The notes under the pieces: generated by a model
The model's database searches: none
Seen by the model: only the letters and a program-made list of their open reading frames with translations
Told to the model about the DNA's origin: nothing
In this document: positions 34,589 through 46,564 of the stretch, piece by piece
Layout of the letters: each line of letters starts with the position of its first letter
Numbering within the stretch: position 1 is the stretch's first letter
Assembly: GCF_000001735.4 (NCBI RefSeq)
Contig: NC_003074.8
Span: forward strand, 3,472,101-3,536,100
Reading direction: 5' to 3'
DNA from: Arabidopsis thaliana
Lineage: Eukaryota > Streptophyta > Magnoliopsida > Brassicales > Brassicaceae
DNA length: 64,000 bases
Translations under genes and position numbers: made by a program

Positions 34589-36286
34589 TTGATATCTACT
34601 TCATAAAATGTCTGATAAATAGAATAATTGTAAGCCTTCTTGTTTATATATGCAGCTCAATTACTAGTGAGTGCATCTATATACATTAATCTCTTTTATG
34701 TGCTATATACTGAAGGATACCGAAGCTATGGAAGCTTAAAGAACTACCTAGAGATTCCAAAAGATTGGTGAAGAATGAAGATATATATACATATATATTG
34801 AGATCAAAGTGAATCGACTAAAGACCGAGAACTATCAAACATTTGTTTAAGTTAAATTACTTTGTAGTCACCCTTGTAGTGAATTATATATGTTTATAAT
34901 TAGTTCTTTTAGGTTCTATTGTATTTCTATTATGCAAAATCAATATCCGTGATTTATGTTGAAGCATGTCTATCAATAATTATGCCTCCTCTATCTCTAT
35001 GATTAGTAACATTAATAATGGAGCTTATCGGTGCTAGTCTTTTCTGTATTGATTGAGCAACTAATCTATTAGACAATTTAATTTTCTTAAGAAAAATTAG
35101 TATTGACAAACAAAATGACGGACATGTGAACGCAATAAATATCTAGTATCTAAAGATGGTAGTATGGTACACATATTAGATTAAGTAATGTATATAAAAA
35201 GGATAATTCGTGTTGACCATGTATTACAGAATCTTGTTAGATCCGATTTAAGTTCTTTATCATATATAGTTGGGGACTTGGGGGAGCTTGTAAGTAACGT
35301 TTACGAAGAAGATTGGACGGATATCACTTTGAATACCCAAAACTAAGATTTTTGTATTGTGAATTTGTGATCTTCATGCTGGCTTTACTTGGGATCGCCC
35401 TTCTTGATATTACATACATGCATGATCACATTTATAAATTGATTTGTATTGATTTTGAATATTGATCATTGTTATTATTATTATCATCAACATGCATTAA
35501 TTAGCACAAACCAAAACACTAGGCTACAAATCATTATCGTCGAATAAATATTCAGTCGATGAGTTTAAAATTTAGTTAAATTCAGTCGATTGTCAACTAT
35601 TAACATTTCATGAATTTCTTATTGAGTATGATGCTAAATAAATAGTATTTTTTTTTTTAAAAAATAAAAATATTTGATTATTGTCGCAAATTTGATTGAA
35701 AAATTTAGATTTGGATTTAGAGATGATTTGTGACAATCTTGATGGTTAATTATAAAACTTACCAATTCTAAGGCTTGCGATCACATTTACTTGCCCTTTA
35801 GAACTTGGAAAACATGTTGGCTCTTTACAATTCCGGCCAAATGAGAAGACTATCACTTTGACATATCACATAATATTGGATAATAATATTCTTTAAAATT
35901 ATGAAAAACAATATCTTAAGACAGATAAAAGACCTAACAGAAGATTAAAAACATATTTGTTCAAAATTCGGTTCGAAGCTTAAAGATTTGACTAAGTCTA
36001 ACATATACAAACCCCATGACACAACACAATTGATGACACAACCCAGTTTTTTTTTTTTTAATATGAATAATAATAATATTATTCAAACAGTTTGCTACTC
36101 TCTCCCTCAACTTCTTGAAATCCCTTTCTTGAGATCTAAAGAGAGAGTTTTGTATGCTTTAAAATTAAGAAGGTTAAAGAAAAAAAGAGAAGAAAAGAAA
36201 AAAAGTTGATTAACATATTGATTAAAACATGAGAACCAGAGTCTCTCTGAGAGATCATCATCATCATCATCATCAATTGATCAGCA
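34589..36286. other. Spacer between convergent JOX1 and AL2
   Basis: JOX1 3' UTR, AT-rich spacer, and the AL2 3' UTR with a short CAT repeat (36256-36275). No gene seen. Confidence 0.55.
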
Positions 36287-38318
36287 TCACTGTCTTCCTT
36301 TCTTTGCACAGCAAGGCGGGCATTTATACTGCTTGATGCTCTCTGCTTTAGCCGGAGTTATCTTGACGCATTTTCCATGGTACCAACGTTCACAAACATC
36401 ACAGCAAATCCAGAACTCCTCATTTGTGTAATGACCTCCACAGCTTCCACAGAGAGTGTCTCCATGCTCGTCTTCTTCTTCCTCCTCCTCATAGCTCTCT
36501 TCCATTAGTTTCGGTGTTGAGCTCTTTGTCTGCCCGTCTATTGATCTCTGCTAATTACGATTTTTGATTTCAAAGAGGGAAACCAGATAACAAAAAAGAA
36601 GAAAGGAGGCTCCTTATTTTGTGTACCTTAGTGCCATTTCTGGATTTGCTTCCTGAGTCCGAGCTTGGCTTGTTGTCTTTCATGGCTTTCCTACCAGTCA
36701 CTACATCGAAGAGAGTTGGGAGATCGTTGATCAGACTGAATAACCGCTTCCTGCAAATCAAAAGAATAATATAACTCCATGAGTGGACAACACATTGAAA
36801 AAGGCAGCTAAGATAAGCTAAGAACTAGATTAGCAAGCGAAAGTGAGGAAAAACGAACCAGAATCTTCATATCAGTACAACACACAATTGTGATGTTTTA
36901 TCTAGCATTATTTGTTTGCAGCTCTGTCGGGTTAAATTCTCTATCCTTGGAAATGCATCTTACGAAATGCTTTTTACTAGTCTAGTGTAAATAAGATAGA
37001 GGACTAAAATGGTAGAGGATCACTTTAGAGACTTGTTAATGGTATAGTGAAACTACTGGTTGAGAAAACAAAGTCCAGTTTCTTGCACCTTTAATTGAAA
37101 CCTATCTAAATGCCAACAACTACTTCTCTCTTGAAGAACAATGAAACAGATAATAACCAAAATAACATTGTTTTCTAGAATATATGACAGACAGACAGTA
37201 AAATGATCTCATTAGTACTAATCAAATAGCAATTTTTTTTGTCAAAATTTAACTTTCACAAAACCTTTGTCAGTAAAGTTCTTTGGATTCCATAGTTACT
37301 AAGATGGGTGTTCAGATGTAACAATGAAATGGTGAAATTCAGCACATGCGACCACAGAATATCCGTTTTCAGATTTCATAGAATAGCAAATACCAGGCTT
37401 TTAAAATTAGGGAGGATAATCAAGTTTCAAGTTTAGCCATTACAATATCCAAAAGAGCTGAGAAAAAGTTTAGACAGATGAAGTCATGCAACAAACAATA
37501 CTCCATAGATATGAATGACGAATAGCGAAAAAAACAAAACAAAACAAAACTCATTTCACGCAAATTCAAAGACAATCTCATTCCAAACGAACTCCATCAT
37601 CATCACAAAGTTTCAATTTTTACTTCACATGAGAAGAGCCAGGATGGAAAACAACTATGGGGTTTCATGTAAGAACAACACAGAATCCATTGAAATCAAG
37701 TAAAAGTTGGAGACATGGCTTAAGAAAACACAAAACAATGAGAATGCAGAATCAAAATGTTGGGAAAAAGAGAAATACCTCTCATTGCGATTAAGACGGG
37801 CTCCAAAGTAGAAAGAAACAGAGAGCAACCAACAATCACTGTGAACAGCAACAAGAGAAAGCCAATCTTTCCTCTGCATACCATCTCTAGCGAAATTGAT
37901 ACCAAGAGCAGGCTCAGGTAGCTCCGGAGGCACTTCCTCTGCTGGTAGATTCACTTCCCATGACTCATTAGGGTGTCCGTACAAACACAAATTCTCCTTT
38001 TCTATAACCACAAACACCCAAAAATTGAAATCAAATCTCAATAAAACACATAAAAGGGTATCTAAAAGTCGAAATCTTTCATACCCGGATCGCATTGAGA
38101 GTAAAAATCATCAACATCTGGAAAAAATCACAAAAACGAACAAGTTAAAGGACGAATCCAAAGGCATTACGAAGAAATCTGGGAAATTTAGAGAAAGAGA
38201 GAGAGAGAGGATTTAGACCTTTAGTGAGAGCACGAAGAAGAGCGGCACGACGAGCGGAATAATCTTTGAAGATCTCTTCAACGGTGCGAGGGTTAGAGGA
38301 AACGGCTGCGGCGGCCAT
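36287..38318 (-). CDS. AL2: Alfin-like PHD-finger protein AL2
   Basis: A nuclear histone reader: the PHD finger of Alfin-like proteins binds H3K4me3. Five exons, complement(36287..36547, 36627..36750, 37779..38001, 38085..38117, 38219..38318), give 246 aa, the usual family length. The N-terminal Alfin domain (about residues 10-138) contains [20 protein letters not shown] and [21 protein letters not shown] Ser/Lys/Asp linker and an acidic run ([15 protein letters not shown]) lead to the C4HC3 PHD finger from C193 (LCGSCGGHY...[16 protein letters not shown]...YKCPPCC). Intron 3 is about 1 kb (36751-37778). The first ATG (38318) begins [17 protein letters not shown]. Locus AT3G11200. Confidence 0.94.
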
Positions 38319-39000
38319 ATCTCTACAGATTTTTATAAGATTTATAGATCAGTACTAGTTGACAAGGATCGATGTCTGTATCAATGGTTTTTGAGACCCG
38401 ATGCGTTCGGGCATGAAGAGAGAGAGAACAATAGATATGGAAGGAGATGGAGAGAAGCAGACGGAACAAGAAGGAGAAGAAAAATAAGAGAGAGAGAGAA
38501 AATAAAAACTTTATTTTTATTTTTGGGAGTTTGGTTGCGTCAGCGAAAAGGTTTGGTAGTAGACGAAGATGCGTCGCTTTTTAGGTAAATGGCATTTTAG
38601 TTGGGCCCTTAAGTGTTAGGTTTTAGGCCCAAATAAGTCCAATCTCCTAAGCGACTTTTTTGTTATCGGCCCAAATTTAGTTACTTTGTGATTTTACCTT
38701 CAAAACACTAAACCCCTGTCTGGAGGAGTGTTATGTGATGAGTTTCAGACATTTGTTAATGTCTGTAAAATGTAAACAAGAAAAAAAGAAATTACTTGAA
38801 CACAAACTTGGTGTGTTTCTGTGATTTAAGATTTAGATAAGTATAAACTTTAAAATGGTAACGTTTTTCGAGCGAAACTGAATCAGATTATAGCAGAGAC
38901 ACTTGTAATGTAAACAATCTAAAGCAAAGCTTTATCACATTAAGACAGTGAATTATGTGAAGATAGGGTCTTGTTGTTGTTGTTGTGTGTGTTGAAATGT
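38319..39000. other. AL2 promoter and esterase 3' region
   Basis: AL2 leader and promoter with site II-type words TGGGCC (38602-38607) and TAGGCCCAAA (about 38625-38634), then AT-rich spacer and the 3' UTR of the esterase gene, with a short TTG repeat (38972-38983). Confidence 0.5.
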
Positions 39001-40799
39001 TTAGTCCCATTGTTCTTCCCAGAAATAAGTCCATTCTGAAGAATTTACTGTCTGTTTGCCATCTGCTGATACAAGATCATAAGGAGAGTCATCTGCGAAT
39101 TCTGTTGGCATTGATTTCCAGTGAAGTGATGGATGCCATTCCGCTTCTTTAACCACTCTTAGTATCTCTCCCGCTACTATTTTGCTTCCTTGTGCTGACA
39201 AATGAATCCCGTCTCTGTAACAAACCAGACTATACCGTTAAAACATTTCAATGAACATCGTCGATACTCCATTCCCGGTTATCGCATTTGGAAACTCTGA
39301 GAAAGTCATATATATCAAAGGTCTCTCTATATTTCTTCAGAACTCAAAAAATACTTACGTGAAGCAAACAGTTTTCCAGTCATCTGCTTTCTGAAAAGTA
39401 GAGAAGAGATCAACTACTTCTAGGCCGAGTTCTTGGCACAGCTCTACACAAGCATCTGAATAAGTCTTGCAGAGGTCGTTTGTGCGGATTACCTCGCTCA
39501 AGTATGGGCTTGTGAGAGAAAAAGAAGCACATCTATATTAATAAGGCCGGAGAGAATAAGGAGAAACAGAGAGATAGTGAAGAAATTCAGGGAAGTTACC
39601 TTTGGTTCTGGCGAACTTTAGCCTCATCCACTGGAGGAGAACTAAGAAATATGATTCGGGTGAAGTCTGAAAGGCTCTGAAACAGAAAATAGAGGAAGAA
39701 ATTAGCACTTGAAATGGCTTTTAAACGTGACTGACAGGAGATAAATAATAAATCTAACAATTATAAAGGAAGTATAAACCTGAAGATGAAGAGCGATCTT
39801 CTTCATGTTATCAACATATTCAGTAAGTGGTACATGAGGTCCTAGTCCAGACGAGTGAGGCGCCATTGAGTCGTTTCCTCCAAAATAGACAATGACCAGA
39901 GAAGGTTGTACTGCAGCATCCTGCATCCGTAACAAGTTGCAATTTTTAGGCGACAAAGTGGAAGAAAACAGAAGCTTTGAATATGATGGTTTTCTACAAA
40001 GTTAAGCTCATTCTACCAAATTTTTTTTATAATGGGTAAGAGAAAACAGCTTGAGATATCAAGAAAACTCGGATGAAACAGATTATGCTTAAACAGAGAC
40101 ATCTCCCTTGAAACAGATGCAGAGTCTTGTATGCTAAATCAAAGACTATGCAACTAAAATAGCCACTTGTGTAATCCTTTTGGGGTACATTTTGAACTAG
40201 TAAAATAATGTTCACAAAGAATTCTTACTAGGTCAAATGATAAGCACACATCAACCTATACGGACTAATATAAAGACCTATAAAACGCTGAATCTTTATC
40301 ATAATCTAGTATTGAAGAAACTAATAGTCTAAAGAGAGAAGAAGCAAAAAAAAAGGGAGTTGAAAGAGTACCTTGGGGAACACTTGGTCGACAACTTCCA
40401 AAGCACGAGAAGAGTTCCATCCATAATATCCTCGCAGAATGATGTCGGCCTATACACATAACATCCAAATGGAGAAATAACATTATGGTTCGCATAATAC
40501 ACGCTTACAATCGTAAAACAAAAGACGAATTTCAATGAACAAATGTATAGTTAGGGAAAATAATAAATAATACAGAGTAATTAGAATAAGCGATCTACTT
40601 GTAGAATCAACGCTCTAGTAATCTAACCAAGGATGAATATCGAATCCAGAAGCCACAGAGAGAGAGAGATTGATGAATCTGACGATACCTTACGAGCGTA
40701 GACCTCGGAAAGAATGGCGCCCCAACCACCATGGCCAAAGCTCATCTGAACAATGGAAGATCCAAACAAAACGATCTGAGGCCGCGCGGGTCCAACCAT
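39001..40799 (-). CDS. SGNH/GDSL hydrolase, isoamyl acetate esterase (IAH1)-like
   Basis: A small serine esterase of the SGNH fold, without the signal peptide of secreted GDSL lipases, so probably cytosolic. Reading exons from the start at 40799 gives MVGPARPQIVLFGSSIVQMS, and the family blocks follow in order: nucleophile block FGSSIVQ (GSS replacing GDS), block II glycine RGYYGWNS, block III FGGNDS, and block V DGIHLSAQG with the catalytic Asp-x-x-His. Total length is about 255 aa over roughly six exons; the last is 39001-39217, ending TYFWEEQWD. The closest named relative is yeast IAH1, which hydrolyses acetate esters; the plant substrate is not known to me. Locus AT3G11210 by order. Internal exon limits were judged by eye. 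Confidence 0.88.
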
Positions 40800-41729
40800 T
40801 GTCTCCTTCCTAACCTCTCTGTTCCTCTGTTTCAGAGCTGAAGACAGGCCGTTCTTTCTCCCACCGCAAAAGCTAATCGTCCGGTGAAGATGAACAAACC
40901 TGAGCGATCCTCTCTCTCACTCTTTGTCGTAAGGTGCGAGATTAAATGCATGAACGTCTCGTTTTTTCTTCTTGTTTTTTGATTATTATAACAGACAAAT
41001 AAAAGAAGAAAAAAACAATAAAAAAACAAACAAAACAAAACCTTTTGTTATATCATCACGTGCATTACTGTTATTTCCTTTTTTAAGGATTTGTTTCTCA
41101 TACTAGTTTTCTCTTTTTGTTTCTCAAAGTATTTTTTACTTGAAATGCTCTCTACCAAAAAGTAAAATGATGAGAAATCTTTTCTTTCTTTTTCAATATA
41201 TATGAAAATCTTAGTTTAAGAATGAATATCTCTTGTATAAGCTTTGGAAAGAAACAAAGTCAAGAAGAATAGGGTACTAAATAAAGAGATTGGGTAGAGA
41301 GAGAGATTTATGAGCAATAATTCAAATGATATGGTCGTTGGTTGGTAAGTAAAGGAACACTGAATTAAAGGAGCACCAAATATAGATCAACCATATTTTT
41401 GAACTCTTCATTCAATGTCTCACCTTCTTTCTTTATATGTTATATATATGGATGGTTCAACAAATAACCACGTGAACATGTTGAAGTGATTACATTGAAC
41501 GTTTAGTAACTAGCATCTATCATTGGTCATAGTTTCATAAGAGTATATATAATACAGAAATGAAATAAATTTCATTATAAAAACAAAACATATTGCTGTC
41601 AAAACTGTTTTTAAGACCAAAGACTATAATAATAATGTAACTGCTCAGGTTAGTGAGTGAACTTAGAGAACTCAATGGAGAGGGAAAAAAAAAAACTAAG
41701 AAGAAGAAAAGAAAGACTAACTCAGCAAC
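40800..41729. other. Esterase promoter and ELP4 3' flank
   Basis: Leader and promoter of the esterase gene (T-rich on the minus strand near 40960-41040), AT-rich spacer, then the ELP4 3' UTR. No gene seen. Confidence 0.5.
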
Positions 41730-43890
41730 TCAAAAATCTAGTGCTCCGGATTTGGATGAGCAGCTACCAGATGTGCCATACGATGTTCCACTGGACCCGT
41801 CTACAGGGGCTTGATTCAGACACTCTAGAGCCAAGAATCTTCTCTTCTTCAAGCTCATTGAGAAGGTTTTTGCCTCAAGAATTACAGGCACCTGTTCCAT
41901 TAAACAATTCAGATCAAACCAGTGGTTTAGGACCATAGTGAATCCATTTTTTCAACGGTTTCTAAGCAAGTTCATGTCATTCTCATCAAAAGAGAGAAAA
42001 ATGGATTAGATGGGGATTTCTGGATAAGTTGTTCAGTAGACATTTTGAATTTCATCAGACTTTTATCCATTGAATATGTTTTTTTGACTTGGCAAAATAC
42101 AAAGGGGTTCTTGCTTACAGGTTTCAGGGTAATAATATCCCTATATAAATTGAGAATTACACAATTTGTAAATACCTGTGTGTTGATACGAGCAACCTTG
42201 TGTATGTTGAGGAATCCATTTATATCCTTGTAGCCAGTGAGGAGTTTCTCCAATTCCTTGTCACCATCTGGAAAAAAAGGCAAGGATACTTGTCAAGAAA
42301 CAACTATGATAATCTATTTATGAATAAGAAAATCAGGGAAAGCAAACCTGGGATTGCTTTGATAGAGAGCAAGGTATCTGCCATATGCTGCAGTCTTTTA
42401 GAGGAAGATGGGGAGAGCAGGGAAGGCGGGAAAGTAACAATGGCTACCGCATTTGAAACCATAAGCATACTTTTCAGCAATCTTATGAATGAGAGCATGT
42501 CTGATTCCTGTGTTGATAGAAACAAAATGTCAAAAAATCAACAATATAATACATAACGACGTGATACTGGTACAAGCTTCAGCTATCATTAACTATAGAG
42601 TCAAGAGAATTTTCGTTAGAAAGCATTGTTGACTTGATATAGGCTAAAAGTTCCAGAAAACTCTCCTAATTACCTTTTCAGAATACTCACACAGGGGAGA
42701 GCAAAAAGACTGGATTGCGATGCGGCCAATAGATGCAATGTTACTGCTGTTTCTGTGGGAAACAATACACAGGTTCTTAAGAAAAAAAGGACAATCTACT
42801 TAACAAAGCCAGTAAATAAGAGAAGAATTTGAACAATAACTGACTCAGTAACAAACTAAAACAATATAAACAAACTGAGCTTGGAAGTATAAGAGAGATG
42901 TAAAAAGAATTGAGCTTGAGCAGAATTTGCTGCATAGGTATGACCAACAAAATTTATTGATTCGAAACTAGAGCGAGTAATTGAGATCAAATAAGAAAGG
43001 ATGCCACACAACCTTGGAAATTTTGATAAAAACGTAGCACAGTGGTCCTGAGCAATGGAAAGATCTGAAGAGTCTAACAGACTGACACAATCTATGGGCC
43101 GTCCGCTCAGAAATTGCCTCTCCAAGGGCTTTCTCATATCAAAGTCATTGGAGTAATCATCTGATCCAGAATAGGTAAAGAGGATTATGTTTCCAAAGAA
43201 TGATATCTAACTTACTAGTAGCTCAATTTATTCTTGAATGATATGCAAATGAATATATAACCGCACTAACTAAATTACCAATAGCATTCTTCTGGTTTTC
43301 CAAATACTTCCGATACTGCCAAGCAATCCTCAAGCTCTCTCCCTACAGAATTGACAAAAGTGCACACTACCCAATTTTTAACTAGCCAGGAAAAAGGCAA
43401 ACAGAACGAAGGTACAGACAAGAAAGTAGCACCTGATCAGGGTCGGGCGCAGTAGGCTTATCCTCTTTGGATGATGCAGGATGCGGCAAAGTACCAAGAA
43501 ACCCTTTTGGATCTTTTGAAGGACTAGCATAAAGAAGTGGTTGATTGTTAACAAGCCCCTGAGACATGTAAGTTCTTAACAGATCCATATGATGCGGTGC
43601 TTCAGGATCTTCCATTACCATTACTAAGCTTCCCAAAGGATACCCACCACCTAGTATCCCTGGAAAAGTAATAAAATACAAACCTTTTAGCCCCAAAACC
43701 AGACTCTCTTATCCTCATGAGACTTGATGTGTAAATAAAAAGGAGAAAGCTCACTGTCAAGATCACGAATCCCTGACGATATAAAAGCTGTGCCATTAGG
43801 ACCACTTTTGAGACCAGGAATTTGAGGCGATGACACAACTGATATGTTGCGAGAGAAGCTGCTACTACTACGAACGTTTGGTGCAGCCAT
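41730..43890 (-). CDS. ELP4: Elongator complex subunit 4 (ELP4/ELO1, PAXNEB)
   Basis: A subunit of the Elp4-Elp5-Elp6 ring of Elongator, which is needed for wobble-uridine modification of tRNA and acts with Elp3. About nine exons encode roughly 355 aa. The start exon begins [20 protein letters not shown]; later come [20 protein letters not shown] (a RecA-like P-loop remnant lacking GKT/S), [20 protein letters not shown], and [20 protein letters not shown]. The last exons read [20 protein letters not shown] and a Ser/Gly-rich tail ending SKSGALDF. The degenerate P-loop and PAXNEB pattern are typical of Elp4. ELO1 mutants have narrow, elongated leaves (established knowledge). The gene diverges from the Yippee gene. 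Locus AT3G11220; internal splice sites were judged by eye. Confidence 0.9.
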
Positions 43891-44681
43891 AACCGAATTA
43901 AGTAATCACACACGGAACTCAGCTCCAGGTTCAAAATCTAGAAAATCCCAAACCAAAAAAAAACAAACAATCAATAATCCGTTACTAAATTCCTCTATAC
44001 CCACAATGAATTCACTACTTTCTATTCATTCAGACATTTCATCGAACAACTGTCACGCAGCTGAAACTAAAATCGTCGACTAACAATATAGCTAAAGATT
44101 CATATTGATGGGAAACCTAGAGGCTATAAATCAAATATTACCAGCTATTTTCTAAGTAACAGAAAGAGAAAACTCAAAGGCTTCGTCTTTGCTACACGTT
44201 TGTGAAGATGGTCTCAGAAGTAGGAATCTTTTCTCGCACCAATTCAGGTGCTCTTTGTCGTCTCCGGCGACTAACTTGGACGAAGCAGAAGGAACCCAGA
44301 AAAGGTTTTTGCTTTTTAGTCCAATAGAGACTCTTGCTCGTCTAGAGGGTTTAATATGCAAAAGATTTTTCGTAATTCGCATAAAAAATTAAGTTCCGTA
44401 TATTCCAAGGCCATCCATGACTTTTTGTCAGGTCCACGTTACTACAAGGAAAAATAAAGGTGAGGACTTTATTTTTGTAATATCGTCAAAGAACACTTTA
44501 TATGATTTTTCTCTATTTTAAAGTTTCTTCCTTTTTCATCTAAAAATCGGCAGAAAATCCTAACTCCAGTCTTGCGTAATTAATGATCGTCTTCCCTTTT
44601 ATCACACACTCTTTTATTATTTTGCTCAGCAAAAGATTTGATTTTTTTTTTGCTTTTATAGATTCTGGGAATAGTTTAGAG
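43891..44681. promoter_or_regulatory. Divergent promoter region between ELP4 and the Yippee gene
   Basis: About 790 bases separate the two divergent start codons and include both leaders; the ELP4 leader probably contains an intron, since the sequence upstream of 43930 looks intronic. No classic site II pair was seen. Partition between the two promoters is inferred. Confidence 0.4.
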
Positions 44682-46093
44682 ATGGGGAGATTGTTCTTGG
44701 TGAATTTGGAAGGCAAGTCTTACAGTTGTAAGCACTGCAAGACCAATCTTGCTCTCTGTGATGATGTCGTCTCTAAGGTTTGAATCTGAGCTAAATCTTA
44801 ATTTGGGTTATTGGGATTTATCTCCTCTGATGATCATATCATCATTTGGGGTCTCTTTTCACTAGGATTGTGTTTTGAAAATTGCATAAATTAGATGATC
44901 TAATTTGATTGCCAAAATCATATACTTTTTGATGATATCTGGAATCTGGATGATCATGGATACATTAATCATGATCAGTTAAAAAAAGGAGCTAGAATTG
45001 GGGATATACTGACTGTTCTGCATTCTCATTAGATCAACTTATGCTTCAAACATTGTTAGACTCTTTCTCAGTGATACTGGATTGCGATTAGATGCTAAAT
45101 GCAATCGATTAGTCTAAGTGCTTATGGTTCAGACATTGTAAGACTCTTTCTCCTCTTGTAATGGTGAAAAGATTTGCAATGTCTCTTAGTATTTGTGGCA
45201 TATAGAAGATACTAAAGACATTCCTGCATTCTCTTTCCGTATAGTGATATAATTGGTGGTTAAGCTGTGTTAGATGCTGCTATATGCAATCGATTAGTGC
45301 TTATGGTTCACTTCAATACATTGGAACACTCTCTCCTCATTTGATTTGGAGTGTGTGGTGTTTCTTGCTTTTTTTACATGGCTCCACAATTTCATTTTGT
45401 TATGAATCTCTTCTACTTGGCTTCACAATGTCTTAGTATTGTGGCATATGCAAGATACTGACAACATCTTGTTTGTCTATTTGTTTACAGTCTTTTCAGT
45501 CCCGACATGGGAAAGCTTACCTCTTCAGTAAGGTGTAAGTTTTCTTCTCCAAGTTTGATTTGGTGTTTTTTGCTAGCCAGATTTGAAGAAACCCGAAGAT
45601 CCTTTTGATGGATAGGACGAGCTATGCATTTTCATCAGTTATGGATTTGTGTGAACAGAGTGAATGTGTATGCTGGCAAGAAAGAAGATAGGATGATGAT
45701 GACGGGAATGCATACGGTGGTCGATATTTACTGTGTCAAATGCGGCTCTTATGTTGGATGGAAATATGTATGAAAACATCAAAATGTTTATTCTTATTCT
45801 TCCTCTCTTGGTCTTCTGCATTCGGCTCTTGCTTGCTAATCTAATCTAACCAATTATTGTTGTTCAGGAGTTTGCTTTTGAGAAGAATCAAAAGTACAAG
45901 GAAGGAAAATCTGTTCTCGAAAGGTTAATACCCGATTAATCATAACCGCTGATGTATCTTCTTTGACAGAGATACTTGAGATGATGCATTTGTTCATATT
46001 CTTGACAGGTACAAGGTCTGGGGTCCAGATGGGAACAATTATTGGGTGGCTCAAGAAGTTGAAGCCGGAGACAGCGATACTGATGATGCTTGA
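44682..46093 (+). CDS. Yippee-like zinc-binding protein
   Basis: A small Yippee/MIS18-fold protein. Five exons, join(44682..44777, 45491..45534, 45659..45767, 45868..45923, 46009..46093), give 129 aa. The zinc site is formed by two CX2C pairs, YSCKHCKTN and IYCVKCGSY, 50-odd residues apart, with the conserved [13 protein letters not shown] and [22 protein letters not shown] between and after. The family is conserved from yeast to humans; some members act in CTLH-type E3 complexes, but the plant role is unclear. The start at [16 protein letters not shown] agrees with family alignments; an upstream ATG at 44583 in the same frame would add 33 residues of mostly hydrophobic sequence and could mark an alternative transcript. 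The C-terminus is acidic ([12 protein letters not shown]). Locus AT3G11230. Confidence 0.92.
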
Positions 46094-46564
46094 TTCTCAT
46101 CATTCATATCTGATTTGTACATTCCCTCCAACTCTTTCATTTTTCTTTATTCTTTTTCCTCATTTTGTAAACCATCTATCTTACATTAGAACAGCTTCCG
46201 AGACCAATTGTTTGGTCATTGCTGCAACTACTTTGGACACATAAGTTAAAGATCTCATTATCTTATTTGCAGCCTAAGTTTAGTTTGTTTCCAGAGTTCT
46301 TTACTTCATGAACAGGTACAGAGTTTAATTATACTAACACTCTCTGTTTTACGCGGTTTGGTTCAATTTGATTTGAGCAAAATGGGAAATTAAAACTTTA
46401 TTTATCCGAGAGAATAATATTATGGGAAAAATGTAACAATTATAGATTATATATTTTTTTGGGTATCATGTGATCAAAATAAGGAGACACATGACAACAC
46501 TAATATTGTTAATAATGTTGCAAAATGCTTTCAACTGGCTTGAGTTAAGCACTTAAGCTTAATG
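46094..46564. other. Spacer between convergent Yippee and ATE2 genes
   Basis: Two 3' UTRs and AT-rich sequence; no gene seen. Confidence 0.55.

Noticed and set aside
36256-36275. CAT trinucleotide run considered as a CRISPR-like or regulatory repeat
   Set aside because: A simple microsatellite in the AL2 3' UTR; no spacer structure. No CRISPR array would be expected in this plant nuclear DNA and none was seen.
41657-41938. Plus-strand frame over the ELP4 3' end
   Set aside because: Antisense shadow of the conserved last ELP4 exon.
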